A DNA stretch of 39,967 nucleotides from Ruminococcus sp. (GCF_017650195.1 NZ_JAGCFH010000262.1:1-39967), one strand, 5' to 3'. Counted from the first letter of the stretch, positions 16,645 to 24,320 are shown. Notes: a model not told the origin generated them from the letters alone. Program-made: numbers and translations.

Positions 16645-17219
16645 ATCAATCCCTCCTTGCCTATACCTGCTTCGGCGAGCAGAGCTTTAAGCTTGAGCTT
16701 TGCACGGCTGCTTCGCTTCTGAACGGCTGTGGCTGTCATAGAGACGCTTTGGGAGATCTCCTTCGCGGTACGATTGTAATAGTATTGTTGTATTATAATA
16801 GTGGAATCGGGTTCGCCCAGTTCTTTTATCTTGTTCATTATTATACCTGCAAGTTCCTTCCGCTCGGTATTCTCAACAAGCCTTTCATCTGTGCCGAACT
16901 CTTTTTCGTCATCGTCATCCAAGGATACGCTTCTAATATTCTGAAGACTGAGCCTGCGGTAAGCGTCAATAGCAGTATTTCGTGATACCGTGCCGATAAA
17001 GCCTTTTATATCCCCTGAAAAATCGGTATCTTTATCGAGCCTCTTGTATACCTTCAGAAAAATATCGCTTACACAGTCCTCTATATCCTCGCGGGAACCG
17101 CTGTTACGCAAAACATTTATAACGATGGCATATACATAGTTGCAGAATTTATCAAAGATCGCTCTGTGACATTTTTGCTTTGACTCCGCCAGAAGCAGGC
17201 GTAGTTCAGTTTCTGTCAT
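16641..17219 (-). CDS. ECF-like sigma-70 family RNA polymerase sigma factor
   Basis: The 192-residue protein has a region 2 segment (about 20-90, with EDCVSDIFLKVYKRL and NTAIDAYRRLS) and a region 4 helix-turn-helix (about 145-180, with YYNRTAKEISQSVSMTATAVQKRSSRAKLKLKALL in part). The frame is open 22 codons further upstream, but the ATG at 17219 has AAAGGAGGAG 6 bases before it, while the longer start would sit next to the -10 box. It overlaps the probable anti-sigma gene by ATGA, so they are one operon. The target regulon is not visible. Confidence 0.9.
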   Translation of the reverse strand: MTETELRLLLAESKQKCHRAIFDKFCNYVYAIVINVLRNSGSREDIEDCVSDIFLKVYKRLDKDTDFSGDIKGFIGTVSRNTAIDAYRRLSLQNIRSVSLDDDDEKEFGTDERLVENTERKELAGIIMNKIKELGEPDSTIIIQQYYYNRTAKEISQSVSMTATAVQKRSSRAKLKLKALLAEAGIGKEGLI

Positions 17220-17288
17220 CGGGAACTCCTCCTTTATTGAATGCATTCGTAAGTATAATCGAAATACAGCCATTAATTCAGACATATT

Positions 17289-17317
17289 ATTCTAACATTT
17301 TTTTCGAAAAATCGCAA
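17289..17317 (-). promoter_or_regulatory. Promoter of the sigma/anti-sigma operon
   Basis: On the minus strand TTGCGA (17317-17312), a 17-base spacer and TAGAAT (17294-17289). Either a moderate sigma-A promoter or an autoregulated one. It is divergent from the DUF2975 promoter. Confidence 0.5.
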
Positions 17318-17364
17318 GCACTTTGAAAAACAGAAAGAAATTATTGAAAAACAATAATTTACTA

Positions 17365-17393
17365 TTGACAAATGATATTTTATGTGCTATACT
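17365..17393 (+). promoter_or_regulatory. Promoter of the DUF2975/HTH pair
   Basis: TTGACA (17365-17370), a 17-base spacer and TATACT (17388-17393) with an upstream TGC extended -10 element. A near-perfect sigma-A promoter. Confidence 0.85.
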
Positions 17394-17431
17394 ATAGTTA
17401 CAGTAAAACAATATCAAAGGAGAGCGGACTT

Positions 17432-17899
17432 ATGTGGAACAAGGATAAATCACTTATTTTATCGCGTATTCTTACCGTAGCTGCGGTAATGGCAGCGATA
17501 ATAGTAGCCTTTTTTATACCGGCTATAGCCGAGTGGTATGAGTATGAAATGTCAGTTGAAGCAAACAGTGTTTTCGACAGGAGTAGTATGTTCATCCCCA
17601 TGTGCATTACTTTATATGTATGTGACGCACTTGCCCTGGCGGCGCTATGGAACCTTAATATACTCCTCAGGAACATAAACAAAAATGAAGTATTTATACA
17701 GAAAAACACAAATTGCCTGCGGAGAATATCGTGGATATGTATGGGCGTGGGCGCTATGATGATGATATTCGGGCTGTGGAGCTAAATATTCGTATTCTTC
17801 GGTATGTGTGCGCTCATGTTCGGACTTATAATGAGAGTGTTGAAAAACGTGTTTGAAAAGGCAGTAGAAATAAAGTCGGAAAACGACTTTACTATATAA
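17432..17899 (+). pseudogene. DUF2975-type membrane protein gene interrupted by an in-frame TAA
   Basis: From the ATG at 17432 (AAGGAGAG upstream) 117 codons encode a protein with three membrane helices, ending FGLWS at a TAA (17783-17785). The same frame continues without another stop for 37 codons, reading IFVFFGMCALMFGLIMRVLK and ending in VEIKSENDFTI at the TAA at 17897-17899. The continuation matches the usual end of DUF2975 proteins (fourth helix, then NVFE-x-AVEIK-x-ENDFTI). One base change explains the break, so this looks like a recent nonsense mutation or a sequence error. The small HTH gene follows 14 bases later, the usual partner of this family. Confidence 0.75.
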
Positions 17900-17913
17900 C
17901 GGAGGTGTTTTCC

Positions 17914-18120
17914 ATGCCGATTATAGTAAATCTTGATGTTATGATGGCAAAGCGGAAGATGTCCTCACAGGAGCTTGCTGAAAAGGTGGGTATTACCACT
18001 GCTAATCTTTCGATACTCAAAACAGGCAAGGCAAAGGCTGTCCGCTTCTCTACCCTTGAAAGAATATGCGAAGAGTTGGACTGCCAGCCAGGAGATATAC
18101 TGGAGTATAGGAGAGAGTGA
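17914..18120 (+). CDS. Small XRE-family HTH regulator (YozG-like)
   Basis: The 68-residue protein is a single Cro/CI helix-turn-helix: MIVNLD-like start, then KMSSQELAEKVGITTANLSI, a lysine-rich third helix end, and CEELDCQPGDILEYRRE. Such regulators are normally coded after a DUF2975 membrane protein, as here. GGAGG (17901-17905) lies 8 bases before the ATG at 17914; the GTG at 17905 overlaps this site and is rejected. The gene is intact although its partner carries a stop codon. Confidence 0.9.
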   Translation: MPIIVNLDVMMAKRKMSSQELAEKVGITTANLSILKTGKAKAVRFSTLERICEELDCQPGDILEYRRE

Positions 18121-18203
18121 GCAGTATTTCAGGGGAGCCATGATACAGGGATAATAATATAAACAGGAGCCGGAAGGTCTCTGGACATAGTGACAGGTAT
18201 AAT

Positions 18204-18231
18204 ACTTACTATATACATATTTATAGTAAGT
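18204..18231. promoter_or_regulatory. Operator-like inverted repeat upstream of a membrane-protein operon
   Basis: ACTTACTATA (18204-18213) and TATAGTAAGT (18222-18231) are perfect 10-base inverted arms around 8 bases. A TATAAT at 18198-18203 directly precedes it, with no good -35 box. The placement suggests a repressor operator at the transcription start of the genes from 18252 on. Confidence 0.5.
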
Positions 18232-18251
18232 GAACTTAAGGAGGTAAGCTT

Positions 18252-18548
18252 ATGAAAAAGATGGTAGTAGCAAGGCGTGAACTTAAATGTACATACAATC
18301 TTGATGTAGCACTGTGTGTAATGAATTTCCTCGTGTGCTCAGTGCTCTGTGCAGGGGGTAGCGAATGGCTCAATATAGGAGGCGTTATAGCTTTTATCAC
18401 GGCGATACTGCCTATAGGCTTCCGACGGCTTTATTATAAGGACGAGCCTGTGCCGACCGCGGCTGGAACGGTATTGGCAGTATACAGGGTGATACAGATT
18501 GCTCTGCTCCTTTACGGTATTGACTATTTCCTCATAGCAGATGTGTGA
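18252..18548 (+). CDS. Small hypothetical membrane protein
   Basis: The 98-residue protein has about three membrane helices (roughly 20-36, 40-57 and 70-94) and a basic N-terminus. I do not recognise the family. AAGGAGGT lies 8 bases before the ATG. The next gene overlaps its end, so it is the first gene of a three-gene operon with the DUF4173 protein. Confidence 0.7.
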   Translation: MKKMVVARRELKCTYNLDVALCVMNFLVCSVLCAGGSEWLNIGGVIAFITAILPIGFRRLYYKDEPVPTAAGTVLAVYRVIQIALLLYGIDYFLIADV

Positions 18549-18993
18549 TATGAAGATCAGTGATGAGCTGAAAAAAGAGATAAAGCGTACCGTTCTGGAA
18601 CTGCTGCTCCTGCTGTGCTTGCCGCTGATAGTTGTGACAGGAGTCTGTATAAAAGAACACTTTGACAAGCATTTTACACATTTCAACGCGAAGAGAACAG
18701 CCCTTATGGAAGAGATATTCGATATAAAGGTCGATGACAGCGTTAAGCTGATACGTTATGACGATAACAGTATACTTGCTGCGATAACAGAAACGCTGAA
18801 GCTTGAAACGGACGATTATGAGCGGTTCATGTCAGAAAATGTCAATGCTGAACTGGAACTTGACGAAAGCCGCAAAGGCAGAGACTTCTTATTATATAAG
18901 TATAAATATAAGTCTAAAAATGTTAGTAAGCAGCTGAGTGTCGAATCGCTGGAAAACGGAAAATATCTGATAACCCTGACCTACTGGGATTAA
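18541..18993 (+). CDS. Hypothetical single-pass membrane protein
   Basis: The 150-residue protein has one hydrophobic segment (about residues 20-38, rich in Leu) and a charged domain of about 110 residues with alternating acidic and basic stretches. No family was recognised. The ATG at 18541 overlaps the previous stop by 8 bases; an ATG at 18550 is equally possible. The next gene begins 13 bases after its stop. Confidence 0.68.
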   Translation: MCDMKISDELKKEIKRTVLELLLLLCLPLIVVTGVCIKEHFDKHFTHFNAKRTALMEEIFDIKVDDSVKLIRYDDNSILAAITETLKLETDDYERFMSENVNAELELDESRKGRDFLLYKYKYKSKNVSKQLSVESLENGKYLITLTYWD

Positions 18994-19006
18994 GGAGGAG
19001 ACAATA

Positions 19007-20518
19007 ATGAATGATAATTATTTAGGAGAGGTACAGATTGTTCCTGAATATCAGGCAGTTGCCTTAAAAAAGGAAAAGCCGGAATACTCAAGAGCAGAGG
19101 TAGTGCTTTCGGTATTCGCGTTTACAGCCGCGTTCTTCATTATGAGATATGTGGTATTCAACGCAATGGGCTTCCTGACCACGGGACTGATGTTCGCTGT
19201 CATTACCGGGGCAATAGTTTACATGAAAAAGAGAAAGTGCAGCTTTACGCGCTTCAACAGGCTCCATGGGGCAGTTCTCTACATATTCAGCCTTGTGTTT
19301 TCCATAACTGCCAACGATTATATAAAGGAGCTCAATGCCTTCTTTATACTTGGAGCCGGAGCGTATTTAGTATATTCGGTCTCGGCGGGAAACAAGGAAA
19401 CTGACCGCTATCTGCCCTTTGCTATGTGCAAGGCGCTGTTCGAGTATCCCTTCTCACATTTCGGGAAGCAGTGGGCTGTAACTCAGGATCGCCTCTCAAA
19501 GACAAGGGCTGGCTCCAATGTGAAGTATATACTCACGGGACTGCTCATAACGGTGCCGGTAACGGCTGTAGTAGCGGCTCTGCTCATGTCTGCCGACGAC
19601 GGTCTTATGAATATCCTCAGCGGCATATACGAAAAGGTATTCAGCCTCGAAATGTGTGACATAATAGAACAGCTGATTTTTGCAGTTCCGTTTTCCATGT
19701 ATCTTTTCGGTATGCTGTACGCAAATGCTCACCGCAGTAAGATAAAGCCCCTTGAGGAGCAGGGCTGTATACAGAAGCTCTACGGAGTGCGCTTCATAAG
19801 CAACCTTGTGATGTATACGGCAGTAACGCCCCTTTGCATACTCTATGTGCTGTTCTTTATCTCTCAGGCAAACTACTTCCTCTCAGCCTTCTCAGGCTCT
19901 CTGCCGGAGGGCTACACCTACGCGGACTATGCAAGGCAGGGCTTCTTTGAGCTCTGTGCGGTAGCTGTGATAAACCTTGCAGTGCTCTGCGGCATAAGCC
20001 TCTTCTCAAAGAAGACAGGCAGGGAGAAGCCGGCGGCTCTTAAAATATACAGCGTCGTGCTCAGCGTGTTCACTATCATACTCATTGCTACGGCTATGAG
20101 CAAAATGGTGATGTATATTTACAATTACGGACTTACAGAGCTGAGAGTATATACGAGCTGGTTCATGGTACTGCTTGCTCTTGTATTTGTACTGATAATA
20201 ATAAAGCAGTTCAGGTATGATATGAAGTTTACAAAGCGCCTTTCAGCAGTATTCGTGGTCATGTTCGCAGTGCTCTGCTTCTCCCGTCCGGAGTCGGTCA
20301 TCGCAAGATACAACATAGCTATGTACAACTCCGGATACCTTGAAGAGCTTGACAGGGACGCCATACTTGAAATGTCCGCTGACGGACTGCTTGCAGCATA
20401 CAATGAGGGAGCACTGACAGCTGAAGTTATATGTGAGTATTCGGAAGAATACGATCCCTTCGACAGATTCGGGAACTATAACCTCTCCTCAGTTATCCTC
20501 GGCAGCAAAATGAAGTAA
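19007..20518 (+). CDS. DUF4173-family polytopic membrane protein
   Basis: The 503-residue protein has about ten to eleven membrane helices. The segment EGYTYADYARQGFFELCAVA (about 303-322) is the hallmark of DUF4153/DUF4173 proteins. The C-terminal 70 residues are soluble and acidic. The molecular role of the family is not established. AAGGAGGAG precedes the ATG. It ends the operon starting at 18252, and a perfect hairpin follows. Confidence 0.88.
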   Translation: MNDNYLGEVQIVPEYQAVALKKEKPEYSRAEVVLSVFAFTAAFFIMRYVVFNAMGFLTTGLMFAVITGAIVYMKKRKCSFTRFNRLHGAVLYIFSLVFSITANDYIKELNAFFILGAGAYLVYSVSAGNKETDRYLPFAMCKALFEYPFSHFGKQWAVTQDRLSKTRAGSNVKYILTGLLITVPVTAVVAALLMSADDGLMNILSGIYEKVFSLEMCDIIEQLIFAVPFSMYLFGMLYANAHRSKIKPLEEQGCIQKLYGVRFISNLVMYTAVTPLCILYVLFFISQANYFLSAFSGSLPEGYTYADYARQGFFELCAVAVINLAVLCGISLFSKKTGREKPAALKIYSVVLSVFTIILIATAMSKMVMYIYNYGLTELRVYTSWFMVLLALVFVLIIIKQFRYDMKFTKRLSAVFVVMFAVLCFSRPESVIARYNIAMYNSGYLEELDRDAILEMSADGLLAAYNEGALTAEVICEYSEEYDPFDRFGNYNLSSVILGSKMK

Positions 20519-20519
20519 A

Positions 20520-20668
20520 TAAATACCGGACCTGAAAACAGGTCCGGTATTCTCGGATATGAGATTAATGAAATAGATAAAGAGAAGTATAGTGGTATAT
20601 AAGCGGAGTACTCACAGCCGCCGCTGTGAGTATGAGTCTGCTTTCAGACGGAGCAGACTACTACTCAT
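20520..20668 (-). ncRNA. Candidate small RNA with tandem hairpins, under a LytTR-type promoter
   Basis: A minus-strand TATAAT (20679-20674) predicts a start near 20668. The transcript would hold two hairpins in a row: AGTCTGCT/AGCAGACT (20659-20635) and ACTCACAG/CTGTGAGT (20631-20610). A single-stranded pyrimidine-rich stretch follows, then the 13-bp terminator ending near 20520, about 150 nt in all. The only ORF is a possible leaderless 18-codon one from 20669. There is no ribosome binding site. It lies between the DUF4173 gene and the kinase gene. This is inference from signals; no family is recognised. Confidence 0.45.
20522..20551. terminator. Perfect 13-bp hairpin, terminator on the minus strand and probably both
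   Basis: AATACCGGACCTG, loop AAAA, CAGGTCCGGTATT. Read on the minus strand it is followed by TTATTTACTT, a reasonable U-rich tail. On the plus strand the tail is CTCGG, so termination of the DUF4173 transcript would be weaker. It would end the candidate small RNA coming from 20668. Confidence 0.7.
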
Positions 20669-20673
20669 AATAT

Positions 20674-20734
20674 ATTATAAGCTCAGTCAAATCAAGTCTT
20701 ATGCGTGAAATGTAGCTACATTTTCGTGAAATGT
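20674..20734 (-). promoter_or_regulatory. LytTR-type direct repeats and activator-dependent promoter
   Basis: Minus-strand ACATTTCAC occurs at 20734-20726 and 20713-20705, two identical 9-mers 12 bases apart (21 bases start to start). The 9-mer is close to the ACANTTNAG direct repeats known for LytTR regulators such as ComE, with the same spacing. TATAAT follows 25 bases after the second repeat; no -35 box is present, as expected for an activated promoter. A 16-bp palindrome (20708-20723) overlaps the repeats. Confidence 0.55.
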
Positions 20735-20779
20735 TATGCTAGTTCACAATTTGTTAACATATAAGAAGAAACTTCTGTC

Positions 20780-22057
20780 TCAGTATTCTATCATTATATC
20801 GGCTGTGAAAATGCCTTTTTCCCACTTGAAGGAGAGTATCCCGTCAAGCTGGCTGACGGCTGCCGTGACGCTGCTAACGCCTATTCCGTGACCGAAGCCC
20901 TTCTTTTTTGTGGTGAGGTTTTCCGTATCCACTTCGTCAGAGGAGTTCATTACGCAGATACGCAGTTTCTTGTTATTCTGTATAAGTGATATATATACGA
21001 ATTTGTCGCTTGACGAGCAACTTTCCGCTCCCTCTATAGCATTGTCGAGAAGGTTTGCGATTATTCGGCAGAGCAGGAGCTCATCGATATTTATCTCGTC
21101 AGGGAAGACTACCTTGCAGGAAAATGTCAGACCCAACAGAACGGCATGATCCCATTTCATGTTTACTATAGCGTCTATGGAGGATATGCCGGTATAGCAT
21201 ACTCCGCCGGCTGAATTCAGGGAGGAGTAGAGCTTGTCAAGGTGTTCTACTGCCTGAGAGTCCTCTCCCTGTGTGAACATTATCTTTGTAGCCGAGAGCT
21301 GATTTCCGATATCGTGTCTCAAGCGGCGTATCTCGGTATACTTTTCTTCGATGAGCCTGTAGTTCTCTTCCTCGGACTGTAGTCTCTGCTCCATGAGCTG
21401 TAGCTTTATGGTGTTGGAGTAGGTATCGAAGAAGTCGAATACAAATATATTCAGAAGCAGTATACCCAAAACGGATACAATGTATACGATAGTCCTCTGG
21501 GGAGCAAGATCGTAGGAGATGAATATACCGTCAAGGAAAACGAGACTTACTAGCGGTACGAATATTATCAGGAGCCAGTTCTTGAATGGGATGTCCCTTT
21601 GCTTTGGCTTAAGGTATTCGGCGATATATATTGCGAACCAGAAGCAGAATATTTTTGAGCATGCCATAGTTATATACCGTCCAACGCCAGTGCACAACTC
21701 TGCTTCGGGAGTGCCTATATTCAGAAGGTTAAGAGCGCCTGTGGGGAGGAGCTCAGAGGTGACCTTGATAACAATGAACACAAGACAGTAGAAAACAATG
21801 CTTCGCAGCTTGCTCCTGAACATTACAACAGAGGTCACCAACATAGTTGTAAATATTACAGGTAGCTTGACCCACTGGGGGTATAGCTTTAGGGAACCGA
21901 ACAAGAAGGAGATCAAAAAGCCTCCAAGCATCGGCAGTAGCATGAAAACAGCAGGGTACCGGCATTCGTTCTTCATTATTTTATACAGGAAAAAGGCTAT
22001 GATGCCGGCGTCGCACATACAGTTCACAGCTTCTATGATGATATTGGAGTTATTCAT
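20780..22057 (-). CDS. AgrC-like sensor histidine kinase (GHKL domain)
   Basis: The 425-residue protein has six to seven membrane helices in the first 210 residues, a coiled linker, then the kinase core: H248 in RRLRHDIGNQLS, the N box NLLDNA (335-340) and the glycine box GFGHGIG (387-393). This is the HPK10-type layout used for peptide or envelope sensing. The ATG at 22057 shares its A with the stop of the LytTR gene (TGATG) and has AGGTGG upstream; a GTG at 22066 is possible. No agrB/agrD-like genes are in the window, so the signal is unknown. Confidence 0.92.
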   Translation of the reverse strand: MNNSNIIIEAVNCMCDAGIIAFFLYKIMKNECRYPAVFMLLPMLGGFLISFLFGSLKLYPQWVKLPVIFTTMLVTSVVMFRSKLRSIVFYCLVFIVIKVTSELLPTGALNLLNIGTPEAELCTGVGRYITMACSKIFCFWFAIYIAEYLKPKQRDIPFKNWLLIIFVPLVSLVFLDGIFISYDLAPQRTIVYIVSVLGILLLNIFVFDFFDTYSNTIKLQLMEQRLQSEEENYRLIEEKYTEIRRLRHDIGNQLSATKIMFTQGEDSQAVEHLDKLYSSLNSAGGVCYTGISSIDAIVNMKWDHAVLLGLTFSCKVVFPDEINIDELLLCRIIANLLDNAIEGAESCSSSDKFVYISLIQNNKKLRICVMNSSDEVDTENLTTKKKGFGHGIGVSSVTAAVSQLDGILSFKWEKGIFTADIMIEY

Positions 22058-22764
22058 CAGCTCCACCTACTTCTACTGTAATCCATAAAGCACTGTTTTA
22101 TATTCTTTATATGGTTGCGGCTGGCGAAAAGAGTTGTGCCATTATTCAGTATAAGCTCATTTTTGCGGATATAATCAATATTGGCAATATTTACGAGACT
22201 GCTCTTGTCAAGCCTTACGAACATGAGGTCAGCGAGCTTTTTTTCGCACTCCGAAAGAGTGCCTTTTGTGAAGAAGTCGCCGTTTTTTGAATGTATAAGC
22301 AGCTTATGGGAAAATACCTCGATAAAGAGCACGTCGTCCGTGGACAGCTTTTCGGTCTTTTCTCCGTCGGACGCGAGGATATACCGTGTATTCCGGTAGT
22401 ACTCATGCACAGCATCGTCGAGCTGCTTCATATAGACAGAGCGGGGCTGATTTTTCAGGATATACCTGAAGGCTCTCACAGCATAGCCCTGACAGGCGAA
22501 TTTTTCGTAGCTCGTGAGGAATATGATTATCACCTTATCGTCGATATTTCTCAGGAATTCCGCGGTCTCAAGTCCGTTCAGACCCGGCATTTCAATATCG
22601 AGTACGATGATAGCGTACTTACCCTTTGTGAAGTCGGCGAGCAGCTCCTTTCCGCTGCTGAATTCATCAAAGGAGTATTCGTTCTCATGTGACTGGAGCA
22701 GGCACAGGTCTTCCCTTACTTTGGAAATACACTTTTGCTCGTCGTCGCATATAGCTATGTTCAC
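22057..22764 (-). CDS. LytTR-family response regulator
   Basis: AgrA/ComE-type regulator of 235 residues. Receiver domain at about 1-120 with acidic pair D7-D8, phosphoacceptor D56 in VLDIEMPG and the LTSYEKFACQGYAVRAFRYI segment. LytTR DNA-binding domain at about 135-230 with VLFIEVFSHKLLIH and FVRLDKSSLVNIANIDYI. Translation is coupled to the downstream kinase by TGATG. Likely binding repeats lie at 20705-20734 and 22951-22979. Start is ATG 22764; the ribosome binding site is modest (GGGGGCACGG further upstream). Confidence 0.95.
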   Translation of the reverse strand: MNIAICDDEQKCISKVREDLCLLQSHENEYSFDEFSSGKELLADFTKGKYAIIVLDIEMPGLNGLETAEFLRNIDDKVIIIFLTSYEKFACQGYAVRAFRYILKNQPRSVYMKQLDDAVHEYYRNTRYILASDGEKTEKLSTDDVLFIEVFSHKLLIHSKNGDFFTKGTLSECEKKLADLMFVRLDKSSLVNIANIDYIRKNELILNNGTTLFASRNHIKNIKQCFMDYSRSRWS

Positions 22765-22869
22765 AGACCGTGCCCCCTTTCACTGTCATAAATAATTATG
22801 CAGCTGTTTACAGTTTATTCTTTGATAGGACATACTGATGCAGCTGCTCGGACATATCATTGCTATTTG

Positions 22870-22898
22870 ATTATACTATATAATTCACAGTTTGTCAA
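22870..22898 (-). promoter_or_regulatory. Promoter of the two-component operon
   Basis: On the minus strand TTGACA (22898-22893), a 17-base spacer and TATAAT (22875-22870), a full consensus promoter. The leader to the ATG at 22764 is about 100 bases. It contains the repeat ATGCAGCTG (plus-strand 22798-22806 and 22838-22846). Confidence 0.88.
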
Positions 22899-22950
22899 TC
22901 GGTTTTGAACAATTTCTAATAATAAAATGAATAAATTATGAACAATAGGT

Positions 22951-23017
22951 GCATTTCACGCTCAAATTCTACACTTTACGAATTTCAGTTGCATTTATCC
23001 AGCCAGTATATTATAAT
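22951..23017 (+). promoter_or_regulatory. Glycosyltransferase promoter with LytTR-like repeats
   Basis: TTGCAT (22989-22994), a 17-base spacer and TATAAT (23012-23017). Upstream lie GCATTTCACG (22951) and ACACTTTACG (22971), 20 bases apart. They differ from the ACATTTCACG repeats of the small-RNA promoter only at one base and at the two variable positions respectively. A weaker GCATTTATC follows at 22991. Control by the neighbouring LytTR regulator is inferred. Confidence 0.5.
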
Positions 23018-23102
23018 ATAACATAGTTGCGCAAGGTATGCACTTTCTCCGTGAGAAGGTGCGCCGTGGAGCGCGATGGGGGATATAAAAAAAGGAGATT
23101 TA

Positions 23103-24071
23103 GTGAGATACATGAAATGCAGCATAATTATTCCTTATGCTTTTTCGACAGAAAGAGCATTGCGGCTATTTCATTCACTTGAGAACCAGGATTTCAGCAA
23201 GAGCGACTATGAGCTTATCTTTGTAAATTACGGTAAGCAGGATAGTCTGTGTGATCTTATCACTAAGAACACGTCAAAGCTTAATGTAAAGTATGTGGCT
23301 CTGTACGGCGAAAGGATAGGAAAGGCGAGAAATCTTGGGATCAGAAAAGCCTCCGGTGAGCTTGTCATATTTATAAACGGTGATGAGATAGCCGACAGAA
23401 ACTTTGTCTCGGGACATTATGATACCTACAAAAAACTGGGCAGACCAGTCATTCAGTTTGGTCTTACCAAGCAGGTCTTTGAGGACAATGAAAAGGGCTT
23501 TCCGGAAAATAATGAGCTTTTCCGCAGCGGTATACGCTACTGGCTCACAGAGCCGGAGAAATACGGACTGGAAAAGGGGAAGAGCTATTATTATATAAAG
23601 GACATCAGGCTGAAAATGCTTGAGCCTTACTGTTATGATTTTGATAAAGTGCATTACAAAATGATATTTACCAAGACCTCAAATCTGTCGGTCCCTATGG
23701 AATGTATAAAACGCTACGGTGCTCTTGACGAGGATTTCCGGGGACAGGAGATAGAGGACTGGGAATTCGGATACAGAATGATGAAGAACGGCGTTGAGAT
23801 AGTATACAATCCTCAGGTGTCGGTGCTTCATCTCTACGAGAAGGAACAGTACGACAGCAAACGTTATTGCGAGTGGAAAAACAATCTCGATACCATGCTT
23901 AATAAATACAACGACAGGTTCCTCGATGAGCTCACACAGTTTAGGAGCTTTTTCGACCCTGTTCGCAGAGAACGCCTGAATAAGGCTGAACCAAGCAGAA
24001 ATATCTGGCTTGAGGTGTACAAGCACCTTGAGCGCACCGCAGGAAAAAAGACTCTTGCGAATGTAAATTGA
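23103..24071 (+). CDS. Family 2 glycosyltransferase
   Basis: GT-A-fold glycosyltransferase of 322 residues. The N-terminus CSIIIPYAFSTERALRLFHSL is the nucleotide-sugar domain; GKARNLGIRKASGELVIFIN then GDEIADRNF supplies the DxD-like site; EIEDWEFGYRM (about 215-225) is the catalytic ED-x-E segment. The sugar and acceptor are unknown; no other polysaccharide genes adjoin. The frame is open from 23076, but AAAGGAG (23091-23097) sits 5 bases before the GTG at 23103, which I prefer. It may be controlled by the LytTR system next door. Confidence 0.88.
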   Translation: MRYMKCSIIIPYAFSTERALRLFHSLENQDFSKSDYELIFVNYGKQDSLCDLITKNTSKLNVKYVALYGERIGKARNLGIRKASGELVIFINGDEIADRNFVSGHYDTYKKLGRPVIQFGLTKQVFEDNEKGFPENNELFRSGIRYWLTEPEKYGLEKGKSYYYIKDIRLKMLEPYCYDFDKVHYKMIFTKTSNLSVPMECIKRYGALDEDFRGQEIEDWEFGYRMMKNGVEIVYNPQVSVLHLYEKEQYDSKRYCEWKNNLDTMLNKYNDRFLDELTQFRSFFDPVRRERLNKAEPSRNIWLEVYKHLERTAGKKTLANVN

Positions 24072-24141
24072 CGCTTTCCCCCCCAATACAACCTCCTCTG
24101 TTCCCTTCCCTGTGTTCATGGGGTTAGTATTCTTCATTAGT

Positions 24142-24172
24142 AAAAGTCTGAGGAACTCTTCCTCAGACTTTT
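24142..24172 (+). terminator. Terminator of the glycosyltransferase gene
   Basis: AAAAGTCTGAGGAA, loop CTC, TTCCTCAGACTTTT: a perfect 14-bp stem 70 bases after the stop. Confidence 0.85.
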
Positions 24173-24203
24173 ACCTCTCTAACTTATGTCCTTTGGCAGG
24201 CTG

Positions 24204-24229
24204 AAAAGTCCGGCTGAGGGGCTTTTTTT
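24204..24229 (+). terminator. Second terminator-like hairpin
   Basis: AAAAGTCC pairs with GGGCTTTT (one G-T pair) and is followed by more T residues (24223-24229). It backs up the terminator 35 bases upstream. Confidence 0.6.
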
Positions 24230-24289
24230 GTATAACTGAAACGCGGCCGGCTGTATCTAAAACGATGCGATCGGCTGTATAATGCTCAA

Positions 24290-24320
24290 ACGCCCCTTTA
24301 AGCTATGCTTAAAGGGGCGT
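24290..24320 (-). terminator. Hairpin downstream of the 24406-24942 gene
   Basis: ACGCCCCTTTAAGC, loop TAT, GCTTAAAGGGGCGT: a perfect 14-bp stem. It lies 86 bases past the stop of the minus-strand gene and has a short TTTGAG tail on that strand. Two copies of CGGCTGTAT lie just before it (24248 and 24272). No gene is seen from 24072 to 24405. Confidence 0.55.

Noticed and set aside
20651..20669. 18-codon leaderless ORF at the start of the candidate small RNA, as an autoinducer peptide gene
   Set aside because: There is no ribosome binding site, no agrB-like processing gene nearby, and the codons lie within the hairpin stems; kept only as an alternative.
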